DNA of 64,000 bases from an uncultured Clostridia bacterium (lineage in GTDB: Bacteria > Bacillota > Clostridia > Christensenellales > Pumilibacteraceae), in assembly GCA_944372345.1 (NCBI GenBank), contig CALVYT010000018.1, positions 27,138 through 91,137 on the forward strand, given 5' to 3'. Every line of letters starts with the position of its first letter. Within the stretch, counting starts at the first letter, position 1. Both the position numbers and the translations under genes were made by a program. The notes under the pieces were generated by a model that was not told the DNA's origin, did no database searches, and saw only the letters and a list, made by a program, of their open reading frames with translations. Shown here piece after piece: positions 26,794 to 35,237 of the stretch.

Positions 26794-27153
26794 ATGAACG
26801 ATCACACTCACGGCAACGACAATGAAAGGATAATGGCGCATATGCCGCCGCCCGAGCTTTGCGAAAAGGTCAGCGAGGCGTTCGCGCAGCTCGGCGACGC
26901 CACGCGGCTGCGCATTCTCTGGATACTCTGCCACAGCGAGCAGTGCGTGCACGGACTGGGAGATATGATAGGTATGTCCAGCCCCGCCGTGGCGCATCAT
27001 CTCGGAAAGCTGAAAAGCGCGGGACTTATAGTCAGCCGCCGCGAAGGCAGGGAAATGCTCTACCGCCTCGGCGACACGGAGGAATGCCGTCAGCTGCATA
27101 TCGCGATGGATAACCTGTTCCACGTCAACTGCTTCACGTTCGCCCATAAGTGA
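26794..27153 (+). CDS. ArsR/SmtB-family metal-responsive regulator
   Basis: A 119-residue winged helix-turn-helix protein. AFAQLGDATRLRILWILCHSEQCVHGLGDMIGMSSPAVAHHLGKLKSAGL is classic ArsR/SmtB, followed by the wing VSRREGREMLYRL. Candidate metal ligands are the N-terminal HTH of DHTHGND and the C-terminal helix LHIAMDNLFHVNC, which resembles the SmtB/CzrA alpha-5 site. Metal identity cannot be set. The start at 26794 (two bases after the topoisomerase stop) lacks a good ribosome site. ATG 26833 (MAHMPPPEL) has AAAGG close by and is a real alternative, which would remove the N-terminal His cluster. Confidence 0.85.
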   Translation: MNDHTHGNDNERIMAHMPPPELCEKVSEAFAQLGDATRLRILWILCHSEQCVHGLGDMIGMSSPAVAHHLGKLKSAGLIVSRREGREMLYRLGDTEECRQLHIAMDNLFHVNCFTFAHK

Positions 27154-27176
27154 CGGGCGGCATAATAACGAACGAT

Positions 27177-27199
27177 AAGCACACAATATCCGTGTGCTT
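27177..27199 (+). repeat. Hairpin overlapping the DUF421 start codon
   Basis: AAGCACAC (27177-27184) and GTGTGCTT (27192-27199) form an 8-bp perfect stem with a 7-base loop. The GTG start of the DUF421 gene (27194) lies inside the right arm. It may act as a weak terminator for the ArsR gene or mask the start. Confidence 0.5.
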
Positions 27200-27877
27200 A
27201 TTATTCTTATAAAGACGGTCGTCACCGCCCTGCTCGTGTTCTTCGTCATACGTCTGATGGGCAAGCGGCAGATAGGCGAGATGCAGCCGTTCGAGTTCGT
27301 GATAACTCTTATCCTCGCGGAGGTGGCGTGCCTGCCGATGAACGACCCGGCCGTGCCGCTGTACGTCGGCATAGTCCCTGTCGTGACGCTCGCGTTCCTC
27401 GACATCGCGATCACGTTCGCCGTCCGCCGCAGCCGCGCCCTGCGCCGCCGGATAGACGGCAGCAGCGTCGTGGTCATAGACGGCGGCGGGATCTCGGGCA
27501 GGAACATAGCGCGGCTGAATATGAGCGTGGACGACGTGGTTATGAGCTGCCGCAGCTGCGGTTTTCCCGACCTTATGAACATAGGCTACGCGATAGTTGA
27601 GCCTAACGGCAAGTTTTCCGTTATCCCCAAACCGGGCGCGGCGGACGGCGAGCCTTATCTGCCGCTGCCGATAGCCGAGGACGGAAAGCGGATAGAGGAG
27701 AACATAGGGCTTTGCGGCATTTCGGACAGACAGTTCGCCGCCGCGCTCGCGGGCTGCAAGGGACTGCGCGACGTGCTGTATATGGACGTGCGTCGGGACG
27801 GGACGGTATACGTCAGCCCCGCGTCGTCGCCCTGTTACAGCCGCAAGGTGCGCATAACGGGCGGAGGGAACTGGTGA
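27194..27877 (+). CDS. DUF421 membrane protein (YetF/YdfS-like)
   Basis: A 227-residue protein: two to three membrane helices at the N-terminus and a cytoplasmic alpha/beta DUF421 domain (PF04239). The family fingerprints are IRLMGKRQIGEMQPFEFVITLILAE (residues about 16-40), then the region around DGSSVVVIDGGGISGRNIARLNMSVDDVVMSCR and GYAIVEPNGKFSVIPK. The biochemical function is unknown; some Bacillus members are spore or envelope proteins. The only plausible start is GTG 27194, because an in-frame stop sits 18 bases upstream and the family N-terminus fits exactly. It has no Shine-Dalgarno and lies in a hairpin. It is followed one base later by a DUF4363 gene, a common family pairing. Confidence 0.85.
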   Translation: MLIILIKTVVTALLVFFVIRLMGKRQIGEMQPFEFVITLILAEVACLPMNDPAVPLYVGIVPVVTLAFLDIAITFAVRRSRALRRRIDGSSVVVIDGGGISGRNIARLNMSVDDVVMSCRSCGFPDLMNIGYAIVEPNGKFSVIPKPGAADGEPYLPLPIAEDGKRIEENIGLCGISDRQFAAALAGCKGLRDVLYMDVRRDGTVYVSPASSPCYSRKVRITGGGNW

Positions 27878-27878
27878 T

Positions 27879-28265
27879 ATGAAAAAACTCGTCGTCATAT
27901 CTCTGCTGTTTTTTGCCGTCGTCGGCGTCGGAGCCGCAGAGTCGGCGTGGAGCGCGCGCCATTATTCGGAAATATGCCTTTCGTTGGACAGGGCTTACGA
28001 GGCTTTGTTGCGGACTGAGGAGGGAGAGGTGTGCGCGGAGGCGGAGGAGATACTCGCAGAGGTCGCGGAGGACGGGAGCGATATGCTCGTACTGCTCGTC
28101 GTGAACACGAACGCGTCGGAAAAGGTGTGCGAATACGCCGCGCAGGGGCTGACATATGCGTGCGCGGGGCAGAACGCGGACGCGCGCTCCGCCGTGCTCG
28201 GCGCGAAGCGCGCCGCCGAGCGGCTGAAAAACGAGGCGCTGCCTCTGCCGCGCAACGTATTGTAG
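27879..28265 (+). CDS. DUF4363 family protein, partner of DUF421
   Basis: A 128-residue protein with one N-terminal membrane helix (LVVISLLFFAVVGVGA) and an extracytoplasmic all-alpha domain (SLDRAYEALLRTEEGEV, then LLVVNTNASEKVCEYAAQGLTYA). It resembles DUF4363 (PF14276), short membrane-tethered proteins encoded beside DUF421 genes in Clostridia. The start codon lies one base after the DUF421 stop (TGATATG), so translation is coupled. The function of the pair is not established; a complex at the membrane is the simplest inference. Confidence 0.75.
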   Translation: MKKLVVISLLFFAVVGVGAAESAWSARHYSEICLSLDRAYEALLRTEEGEVCAEAEEILAEVAEDGSDMLVLLVVNTNASEKVCEYAAQGLTYACAGQNADARSAVLGAKRAAERLKNEALPLPRNVL

Positions 28266-28358
28266 GGTGCGCGGAAACGGTATTCACGTTTATTTAATAT
28301 ATAAGCGCGATAATCTGCTTGAAATAAAGGGGAAAACGGGGCGCGGGCGTCAAATCGT

Positions 28359-28387
28359 TTGCCAATACGCTCCGAAAGTGTTATGAT
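28359..28387 (+). promoter_or_regulatory. Promoter of holA, apparently leaderless
   Basis: TTGCCA (28359-28364), 17 bases, TATGAT (28382-28387), six bases, ATG (28394). There is no room for a 5' leader or Shine-Dalgarno. The rest of the 128-base gap 28266-28393 shows nothing else recognisable. Confidence 0.7.
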
Positions 28388-28393
28388 CCGTAT

Positions 28394-29353
28394 ATGAAAT
28401 TCACGCAGCTGAAATCTTCGCTCGCGTCCGCTCCGCCCGAGTTCGGGTATTATCTGACGGGGGACGACGAATATGTGCGCTCGCGCGCCGTTTCGCTGAT
28501 AACGGCGGGCGCGGAACTGCCCGAATTGAACGTCGTCACGCTGGATCAGCCGTCGTCGGGCGAGGTCGCGGACGCGCTGTCCGCCATGCCGGTGATGAGC
28601 GAAAAGCGGTTCGTCGTCGTGCGCACGCTCTCCGAAGCGGAGGAACTGACGGGTTATCCGTCCGATCCCAATCCGCTCTGCGTGCTCGTGATCTGCGGCA
28701 GGGCGAAGGGAAAACGCGATAAAAAGGACGCGCGTCTGACGGCGTTTCTGTCGTCGCTGACCGAGGTGGACTGCTCTCCCGTCGACAAGCGGGTGGCGTT
28801 CGCGTGGATGGCTGCGGAAGCGAAGAAATACGACGCGGCGATAACGGAGGAAGCGGCGGAACTGCTGTGGACGTACTGCCGCGGCTATATGTCGGGGATA
28901 GCGGTGGAAACGGCAAAGCTGTGCTGCTACGGCAGCGGCGGCGCCGTGACTGCGGACGACGTGCGCGCGCTCGTCACGCCATCCGCGGAATACGCGGTGT
29001 GGCAGCTCGCGTCGTCGGCGGCTGCGGGGGATACGAAAAAGGCGTTCGCGGTGCTGCGTTCGCTGGACGCTTCGGCGTCGTCGCCCGAAATGCTGCTTTC
29101 TATGCTTTACAGGCACTACCGCAAACTGTTCTACGCTCTGGTCACGCCGGATACGGCGGTGCTTGCCAGGGAACTGGAAATGAGTGAAAAGGCGCTTTAC
29201 GCCGTAAAGCGCGAAGCGTCGCGTTTCGGCGCGGTCAGGCTGGAAAAGATACTTCTCCGCCTGTCCGAGCTGGACGCGGATCTGAAAAGCGGCGCGCTCT
29301 CGCGCGACGTCGCGGCGCAGATCATGATATTGAGCGCCGCGGGAGGGAGATAA
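28394..29353 (+). CDS. holA: DNA polymerase III subunit delta
   Basis: A 319-residue clamp-loader subunit that opens the beta sliding clamp. N-terminal YYLTGDDEYVRSRAVSLI corresponds to the family's 'Y-L-x-G-x-[DE]' start; ALSAMPVMSEKRFVVVRTL is the conserved hydrophobic strand segment; the collar domain includes LLSMLYRHYRKLFYALV and AVKREASRFGAVRLEKILLRLSELDADLKSG. Divergence in the N-terminal half is normal for HolA. In most Firmicutes holA is followed by rpsT and gpr; here those genes lie about 10 kb away. Confidence 0.92.
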   Translation: MKFTQLKSSLASAPPEFGYYLTGDDEYVRSRAVSLITAGAELPELNVVTLDQPSSGEVADALSAMPVMSEKRFVVVRTLSEAEELTGYPSDPNPLCVLVICGRAKGKRDKKDARLTAFLSSLTEVDCSPVDKRVAFAWMAAEAKKYDAAITEEAAELLWTYCRGYMSGIAVETAKLCCYGSGGAVTADDVRALVTPSAEYAVWQLASSAAAGDTKKAFAVLRSLDASASSPEMLLSMLYRHYRKLFYALVTPDTAVLARELEMSEKALYAVKREASRFGAVRLEKILLRLSELDADLKSGALSRDVAAQIMILSAAGGR

Positions 29354-29363
29354 GGTCGGACAG

Positions 29364-29972
29364 ATGTCGGATACCGTGGAAACGAAAACGAAAGACGGCA
29401 AGCGGACTTCGCGCGCGGCGGAGATACTTCTCCGCAAGCGTATCCCGCTCGCGCTGCATTTCGTGCTGTTCGGGATCTGTCTTTGCTTCGGCGGATGGTA
29501 TGCGACGAGGGGGATGCTCGCGCAGAGCGTTCTCGGAATGAGCGCCTCTCCCGCCCTGCGGGCAGTCATAGCCAACGACGTGACGGCGTTCCTTCTCGGC
29601 GGCGTTACGCCTTTTCTCGTGTATTTCATCGCGACGCGCTTCACTTACAGAATGATGCTCGCGGGCGGCGCGCGCTCACCCGCGGATCAGGCGTATCTGT
29701 TCCGCACGTTTTACGCTCTCGGATATCTGGTATACGGCGCGTTCAGCATACTGTACTTCGCCGTGCCCGCGCTCGAACTGTACGGCGAAACGATAGCGAG
29801 GTTTCTGATCGTGGGGGCGTTCGTCGCGCTCTACGTTGTGTTCGAATGTCGCCACGGGCTCCCCAAACGGGGCAGAGCCGTCGCGCTCTACGCATACGGC
29901 ATGGTGTTCTCGTTGATATATCTCGCGTACAGCCTTGCCGAACTGTTTATGACGATAGGGGGCGTGATATGA
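29364..29972 (+). CDS. Polytopic membrane protein of unknown function
   Basis: A 202-residue protein I do not recognise. A basic, hydrophilic N-terminus (about 28 residues, KTKDGKRTSRAAEILLRKR) precedes about five membrane helices, starting at IPLALHFVLFGICLCFGGW. The start codon is ten bases after the holA stop region. Its stop overlaps the start of the M28-like lipoprotein gene (ATGA), so the two products are probably made together and may interact at the membrane. Confidence 0.7.
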   Translation: MSDTVETKTKDGKRTSRAAEILLRKRIPLALHFVLFGICLCFGGWYATRGMLAQSVLGMSASPALRAVIANDVTAFLLGGVTPFLVYFIATRFTYRMMLAGGARSPADQAYLFRTFYALGYLVYGAFSILYFAVPALELYGETIARFLIVGAFVALYVVFECRHGLPKRGRAVALYAYGMVFSLIYLAYSLAELFMTIGGVI

Positions 29973-31381
29973 GGAAGATCGTTGTCGCGATAATACTGTG
30001 CGCGCTCCTCGCGGCTTGTATGTGCGCCTTTACGGCGTGCGGCGCGCCGTCCTACGACGCGCTGCCGTCGAGCGACCGCGCCGACTACTCGGCAGACGCG
30101 CTTTCGGAAGAGCTCAAAGCCTTCCTCGTAACGGAGGACAGGACGGGAATGGTCAAAGCGGACGAGCCGGAGGACGGCGACGGCGAATATCTCGCCGCGG
30201 AATATCTGGCGGCGCGTATCGCCGAACTGACGGCGGACGAAGCGGGCGAAGCGCGCGGAAAGACGGACGTCGTCCGTTTCGACGGCAAGCTGTACGACGA
30301 TACGTTCGCGTCGCAGAACGTGATATATTCCCTCGAAGCGCCAGACGAGAACAATCCCGAGGGCTACCGCATAGTCATCGGCGCGCATTACGACAACACT
30401 TACAGAACGGTCAGATCGGCGAACGGCAGACTGACGTATTTCGGCGGCACGGGCGCGGAGGGAGCCGTAGGTAACGGCGCGGCGGTTGCGGTGTTGCTGC
30501 GTATGTGCGCTTATTTCGCGGCGCATGCGGAAGAGTTGACCGTGGACGTGGATTTTGCGTTTTACGGAATGGGTTGTCTCGGCTATATCGGAGCGCAGGA
30601 GTATTACGAAGGACTCGGCGAGAGCGGCAGGGAAAAGCTCGTGCTTGCGGTCACTCTCGAACGTCTTTGCGGGGACGAATTGTTTCTGTATTTCGATGAG
30701 CAGTCCACGCCGCACGGCGAATTCATAATGGGCGTGGCTGCGAAAGAGGGCTACGGCGGTTATGTGAGCGAACCGCCCGCCGCGCAGGCTGACCCCGACG
30801 TCGTCGTGACCGACAAACTGCCGTATACGCCTTACGGACTGATGAACGAGTCCGCCGTGTTTTTCGGTAATTCCAATATCTGTTCGGTGACTTCCGGGAC
30901 GGGCTCGACGTTCCTGCTGTTTAACGGCGAGAGCGCGGACAGAGAGGATGTCGCTTATACCTCGTCCGATACGCTCGATACGCTCGAACGCGAGTGTGCG
31001 GATTATGCCGAGCGGATCAGTGTCGCGGCGGAAGTGCTGACGGACGCCGTGTATTGCGAGGGATTCGCGGAGGCTTGCGCGGCGGGAGCGGAGAGCGCGC
31101 GCTCATATGCGTGGCTGACGAACCGTATCGCGGCGTATGCCGTCGCGGCGGCGCTTGCCGCGGGACTGCTCGTGTTCACCGTGCTGATGTCGCGCCGTAT
31201 GCGCAAGAAATACGTTGAGGAGAACAAGGACAAAAAGATCAAGGTCGCCGTGTTCGGTATGGATTACGAAGAGCCGGAGGATGGCGACGTATACGTCGAC
31301 ATCGGGGGATCAGGCGGGCAGGAAACTCCGCCCGAGCCGGAAGATCCGTTCGGCGACGACCCGTTCGGCGACGGTAAATGA
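29969..31381 (+). CDS. M28-peptidase-like lipoprotein with lost metal ligands
   Basis: A 470-residue protein: signal peptide with lipobox FTAC (Cys24), an M28-like domain (about 100-370), one membrane helix (about 395-415) and an acidic tail with DPFGDDPFGDGK. The first metal-ligand motif GAHYDN (His140) is kept. The usual D-N/D-D metal motif is GN (Asn169), and the catalytic Glu-Glu before the L-G-x-x-G turn is Gly-Cys (202-203, YGMGCLGYIGA). The later His of the Y-H-T-x-x-D-T motif is absent (YTSSDTLDT). It is therefore probably a non-catalytic homologue that binds rather than cleaves. It starts at ATG 29969, overlapping the preceding membrane-protein stop. Confidence 0.72.
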   Translation: MRKIVVAIILCALLAACMCAFTACGAPSYDALPSSDRADYSADALSEELKAFLVTEDRTGMVKADEPEDGDGEYLAAEYLAARIAELTADEAGEARGKTDVVRFDGKLYDDTFASQNVIYSLEAPDENNPEGYRIVIGAHYDNTYRTVRSANGRLTYFGGTGAEGAVGNGAAVAVLLRMCAYFAAHAEELTVDVDFAFYGMGCLGYIGAQEYYEGLGESGREKLVLAVTLERLCGDELFLYFDEQSTPHGEFIMGVAAKEGYGGYVSEPPAAQADPDVVVTDKLPYTPYGLMNESAVFFGNSNICSVTSGTGSTFLLFNGESADREDVAYTSSDTLDTLERECADYAERISVAAEVLTDAVYCEGFAEACAAGAESARSYAWLTNRIAAYAVAAALAAGLLVFTVLMSRRMRKKYVEENKDKKIKVAVFGMDYEEPEDGDVYVDIGGSGGQETPPEPEDPFGDDPFGDGK

Positions 31382-31391
31382 CATACTTTTC

Positions 31392-31423
31392 GCCCCTCCG
31401 CTGCGGTCGGAGGGGCTGTTTTT
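31392..31423 (+). terminator. Intrinsic terminator after the M28-like gene
   Basis: GCCCCTCCG (31392-31400) pairs with CGGAGGGGC (31408-31416), followed by TGTTTTT. Confidence 0.9.
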
Positions 31424-31476
31424 GCGTTTATGCCCGAAAAATTGAAGAAAATAGCCAAACTCGTGCGTTAAAATCA

Positions 31477-31505
31477 TTGAAATAATCCCGAAAAAGATAT
31501 ATAAT
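31477..31505 (+). promoter_or_regulatory. Promoter of cdaA, apparently leaderless
   Basis: TTGAAA (31477-31482), 17 bases, TATAAT (31500-31505), seven bases, ATG (31513). The transcript should begin at the start codon. Confidence 0.75.
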
Positions 31506-31512
31506 AAAAGAT

Positions 31513-32610
31513 ATGGATCGGACGCCCGCACAAAACGTAAATACAAAAGACAACGCATTCGTCCGTATGATGAAAGCGATTTTCGTCAGGGACCTGCGTT
31601 TCAAGATACTCGCCGTCGTCATCGGCGGGCTTTTATGGCTGGTCACGGTGGGGCTGGGCGTCGCCGACAGCGACAGCAGCGTCGGGCTCAACAGCGAGTT
31701 CTTCCGTTCGTTCTGGGATAACGTCGTCAAGGAGTTCACCGTCGCGGCGGCGGACGGAGCGCGCGTCGCTTCGGCGGGCAATATCATCGTCAGCGTGCTG
31801 GATATATTCCTGCTCGTCTGCCTCGTCTATTTCATAATATACTTCCTGCGCAAGAACAACGCAATGCCGATAATGAAGTTCTTCGTCATCATCGCGTTCG
31901 CGGGGATAGTGCTGACGAGCGCGCTGTTCGATTTTCCCGTGATGGGTTCGCTGTTCTCATACGGAGTGCTGCTCGTGTTCGTGGCGGTGCTGATAATGTT
32001 CCCGCAGGAGCTGCGGCGCACTATGTGGAAACTTGCGAGCAAGACGGGGAGCGAAACTTTCAACGTCGAATACGACTGTACGGAAGAGGAACTGCGCGAA
32101 GCGGTGAGCGAGATAGTCAAAGCGGTGCTCAATATGTCCAAGGACAACGTGGGTGCGCTCATCGTCATCACGACGCAGTCCGTTCCGCAGCACATACTCG
32201 ACAGCGGCACCGAACTGGGTGCGAAGCTGTCGCAGCCGCTCATAGAGTGCCTGTTCAACACGGGCGCGGATCTGCACGACGGAGCGGTGTTCATTCACGG
32301 CGACAAGATACTCGCGGCGGGCTGCTTCCTGCCGCTGTCGCAGAACCAGTCGCTGCCAAAAGAACTCGGCACGCGTCACCGCGCCGCGCTCGGCGTCAGC
32401 GAGCAGTACGCCGTGCTGACGATAGTAGTCAGCGAGGAAACGGGCGTCATCAGCGTCGCCCGCGACGGCAAGCTCGACCGCTATTACGACGCGGTCATGC
32501 TCACCGATGTCATAGAACAGGTTTACGGGCTCAAAGCCACCCAGACGGGCGGTAAGAAAAAGCGCGGCAGACTGCGCGTTAAAAAGTCGGACGGGGAGGA
32601 CGGCAAATGA
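31513..32610 (+). CDS. cdaA: Membrane diadenylate cyclase CdaA (c-di-AMP synthase)
   Basis: A 365-residue enzyme joining two ATP into cyclic di-AMP, which controls potassium uptake and wall integrity. The DAC domain (about 180-345) has DGA at 256-258 (LHDGAVFI) and RHR at 288-290 (GTRHRAALG). Three membrane helices (about 91-163) are the usual CdaA anchor. It is about 90 residues longer than typical CdaA. The extra N-terminus carries another helix (RFKILAVVIGGLLWLVTVG, 29-47) that looks like the start of the CdaR/YbbR regulator. No cdaR or glmM follows, unlike most Firmicutes. The DUF1015 gene overlaps its stop by ATGA. KtrB/KtrA, whose relatives are c-di-AMP targets, are encoded 17 kb away. 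Confidence 0.93.
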   Translation: MDRTPAQNVNTKDNAFVRMMKAIFVRDLRFKILAVVIGGLLWLVTVGLGVADSDSSVGLNSEFFRSFWDNVVKEFTVAAADGARVASAGNIIVSVLDIFLLVCLVYFIIYFLRKNNAMPIMKFFVIIAFAGIVLTSALFDFPVMGSLFSYGVLLVFVAVLIMFPQELRRTMWKLASKTGSETFNVEYDCTEEELREAVSEIVKAVLNMSKDNVGALIVITTQSVPQHILDSGTELGAKLSQPLIECLFNTGADLHDGAVFIHGDKILAAGCFLPLSQNQSLPKELGTRHRAALGVSEQYAVLTIVVSEETGVISVARDGKLDRYYDAVMLTDVIEQVYGLKATQTGGKKKRGRLRVKKSDGEDGK

Positions 32611-33764
32611 GCTGCGCCCTGACTTTCGGCGAATTTATGCTCCCGCGCGCGGAGTATGCGGACAAGTGGTGCGTCGTCGCCTGCGATCAGTATACGTCCC
32701 GTCCCGACTACTGGGAAGCCGAGGACGCGCGCATAGGCGGCGCGCCGTCGACGCTGCGCCTGATCTGCCCCGAGGCGTTCCTCGGCGAAGCGGACGCGCG
32801 TATGGGAGGCATAGCGGCAGCCTCGCGCGAGTACGCCGATAACGCGCTGCGCACGCTTGAAGGCGGCGTGCTCGTGACGCGCACGACTTCGTGCGGGGTC
32901 AGGCACGGACTGGTCTGCCTTGCCGACCTCGAAAAATACGATTTTTCTTCGCAGTCGTCGCTTATCCGCGCGACGGAAGGCACGGTGGTGGAGCGCATAC
33001 CGCCCCGCCTTGCGGTCAGGGAAGTTTCCGTGCTCGACGTTTCCCACGTCATCTGCCTGATAGACGACCCTGCGGGGACGGTCATCGAACCGCTCGTCGG
33101 CAAAGGCGAAAAGCTGTACGACGTTTCATTGCCGAACGGCGGCAGGCTGGAAGGCAGGCTCGTGAACGATACCGCTCCCGTGCTCTCCGCGCTGACGGCG
33201 CTCGAAAGCGCGGCTGAAAAAGCGGGCAGACCTTTCGTACTCGTCGGCGACGGCAACCATTCGCTGGCGGCTGCGAAAGCGCTTTACGAAAAATACAAAG
33301 CCGCGGGAGATCCGCGCGCGGGCAGAGCGCGCTACGCGCTCGTCGAAGTCGAGAACCTGCGTTCGGACGGAGTGACGTTCCTGCCAATACACAGAGTGGT
33401 GTACGGTTGCCCGGATATGCTTTCATATTTGGAGAGCGGATTGAAAGGCGGCGGGAAAGTGCGCGTGATATTCGGCGGAGCGGAGCGGGATATCGCCGCG
33501 CCGTCCGACCCTGCCGACGCATACTCGGCGGTGCAGCGTATCATAGACGAAAGCGGAGCGAGCGTGGATTACATACACGGCGACGAAGAGCTTCGCCGCA
33601 TATGCGGAGAGAGGAGCGACGCTCTCGGAGTGCTGATGCCTCCGCTCGGCAAGGATATGCTGTTCTCCTACGTCGCCCGGCGCGGCGTACTGCCGCGCAA
33701 GTCGTTCTCGCTCGGCGAAGCGGAGGACAAGCGGCTGTATATGGAATGCCGTTACATAGGCTGA
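32607..33764 (+). CDS. DUF1015 family protein
   Basis: A 385-residue soluble protein of DUF1015 (PF06245). In its N-terminal part CVVACDQYTSRPDYWEAED is the family fingerprint (usually 'C-P-P-Y-D' or 'D-Q-Y-T-S'). The central VLVGDGNHSLAAAKALYEKYK near residue 215 is the strongest conserved motif, and PIHRVVYG near 262 is also present. The C-terminal third is shorter than in canonical DUF1015. The function is unknown, although several genomes place it beside serine/phosphoglycerate dehydrogenase genes. Translationally coupled to cdaA (ATGA overlap); no known link to c-di-AMP. Confidence 0.85.
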   Translation: MSCALTFGEFMLPRAEYADKWCVVACDQYTSRPDYWEAEDARIGGAPSTLRLICPEAFLGEADARMGGIAAASREYADNALRTLEGGVLVTRTTSCGVRHGLVCLADLEKYDFSSQSSLIRATEGTVVERIPPRLAVREVSVLDVSHVICLIDDPAGTVIEPLVGKGEKLYDVSLPNGGRLEGRLVNDTAPVLSALTALESAAEKAGRPFVLVGDGNHSLAAAKALYEKYKAAGDPRAGRARYALVEVENLRSDGVTFLPIHRVVYGCPDMLSYLESGLKGGGKVRVIFGGAERDIAAPSDPADAYSAVQRIIDESGASVDYIHGDEELRRICGERSDALGVLMPPLGKDMLFSYVARRGVLPRKSFSLGEAEDKRLYMECRYIG

Positions 33765-33800
33765 AACGAATAAAATTTTACCGAAAGGATATATGTAAAA

Positions 33801-35126
33801 ATGGCAAAGGCACTTAAATTCGGCGGAACGTCAATGGCGAACGCCGACAGCATACGCAAGGTCGCGGATATAATCCGCTCCGATCCCGAAGCGCGATACG
33901 TCGTCGTATCCGCGCCCGGCAAGCGCGAACCGTCGGACACCAAAGTGACGGATATGCTGATAGCGCTCTGTAACGAGCCGTCGGCGGGCGGAAAACGCCG
34001 TCTGCTCTCGGAGATAACGGGGCGCTTCGACGGGATAATAGAGGGGCTCGGACTGGATCTCGATCTTTCCGCGGACTACGAGGTGATCCTCGGCGGCGAG
34101 GAGAGCGATTCCTACGACTATATAGTCAGCCGCGGCGAATATCTGTCCGCGAAAGTGCTTGCCGCTCTGCTCGGCTACGAGTTCGTCGACGCGGCGGACA
34201 TTGTGCGCTTCGGCAGGGACGGCAGGCTGGACGACGACAAAACGCAGCGGCTCGCTTCCGACAGACTGCGCGTCGCCGTCAAGGCGGTCGTGCCGGGATT
34301 TTACGGGCGCGGCGCGGACGGCAGGATAAAGACGTTCTCGCGCGGCGGGTCGGACGTTTCGGGCGCGATAGTCGCCAAAGCGGTGGGCGCGACGGTATAC
34401 GAGAACTGGACGGACGTGGACGGATTTATGGTCTGCGATCCGCGCAAGGTGAAAAACCCGCGCATCATAGAAATGCTGACGTACCGTGAACTGCGCGAGC
34501 TGGCGTATATGGGAGCGAGCGTGCTTCACCCCGAAGCGGTGTTCCCCGTGAACAAGGCGGGGATACCCATCAATATCCGCAATACGTTCAATCCGTCGGC
34601 GAAAGGGACGATGATCGTCTGCTACGAGGATCTCGAACGCGGAACGTACAAGCGCGCCGACCACGTCATAACGGGCATAGCGGGCAAAAAGGATTTCGTC
34701 GGAGTATCCATTCAGAAAGAGATGATGAACTCCGAGATCGGATTCTGTAAGACGCTGCTCGACGTGTTATACGAAAAGCGCATACGGCTCGAACATATGC
34801 CGACGGGTATCGATACGGTGACGCTCATAATCGACCCGACGGGCGTGACGGACGAAACGCTGGAAGAAGCGGTGATGGAGATCCGCGAACGCTGCCGTCC
34901 GAACACGATCGAGGTGCACAAAGGGCTGTCGCTGATAGCCGTCGTCGGACACGGTATGAGCAATACCAAAGGTACGGCGTCGCGCGTGTGCGGCAGTCTG
35001 TATAACGCGGGCGTAAATATCCGTATGATAGATCAGGGCTCGAGTGAGATGAACATCATCATCGCCGTCGAGAACGAGGATTACGACAAGTCGATAGCCG
35101 CGCTTTACGGCGAGTTCGTCGGCTGA
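33801..35126 (+). CDS. lysC: Aspartate kinase (aspartokinase III-like, two ACT domains)
   Basis: A 441-residue kinase making aspartyl phosphate, the first step to lysine, diaminopimelate, threonine and methionine. The N-terminal KFGGTSMANADSIRKVADII is the nucleotide/aspartate motif; YVVVSAPGKR, SRGEYLSAKVLAALLGYEFVDA (substrate loop), TFSRGGSDVSGAIVAKAVGA and ENWTDVDGFMVCDPR follow. Two ACT domains (about 300-440) include the effector segment VVGHGMSNTKGTASRVCGSL. AAAGGAT lies before the ATG. No lysine riboswitch (the gap is 36 bases) and no adjacent lysine genes, so control is probably allosteric. lysA is 29 kb away. Confidence 0.95.
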   Translation: MAKALKFGGTSMANADSIRKVADIIRSDPEARYVVVSAPGKREPSDTKVTDMLIALCNEPSAGGKRRLLSEITGRFDGIIEGLGLDLDLSADYEVILGGEESDSYDYIVSRGEYLSAKVLAALLGYEFVDAADIVRFGRDGRLDDDKTQRLASDRLRVAVKAVVPGFYGRGADGRIKTFSRGGSDVSGAIVAKAVGATVYENWTDVDGFMVCDPRKVKNPRIIEMLTYRELRELAYMGASVLHPEAVFPVNKAGIPINIRNTFNPSAKGTMIVCYEDLERGTYKRADHVITGIAGKKDFVGVSIQKEMMNSEIGFCKTLLDVLYEKRIRLEHMPTGIDTVTLIIDPTGVTDETLEEAVMEIRERCRPNTIEVHKGLSLIAVVGHGMSNTKGTASRVCGSLYNAGVNIRMIDQGSSEMNIIIAVENEDYDKSIAALYGEFVG

Positions 35127-35199
35127 CGCGCCTCCGCTTCGCGGGAGGCTTAACGCAGATACCACTGGCATCAACAACGCCGTGGGAATAAAGGGAATA

Positions 35200-35237
35200 G
35201 GGGACGGCGGTGCAGCACTCCGCCGTCCCCGTTTTTT
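35200..35237 (+). terminator. Intrinsic terminator after lysC
   Basis: GGGGACGGCGG (35200-35210) pairs perfectly with CCGCCGTCCCC (35220-35230), followed by GTTTTTT. The region from here to the GH3 promoter at 35390 shows no gene. Confidence 0.95.

Noticed and set aside
29483..29968. Long N-terminal extension of the M28-like gene
   Set aside because: It overlaps the membrane-protein gene in another frame and is Arg-rich. The signal peptide starts exactly at ATG 29969, which has an ATGA overlap.
33765..33800. Lysine riboswitch upstream of lysC
   Set aside because: The 36-base gap holds only a ribosome site. lysA has a leaderless start, so it lacks one as well.
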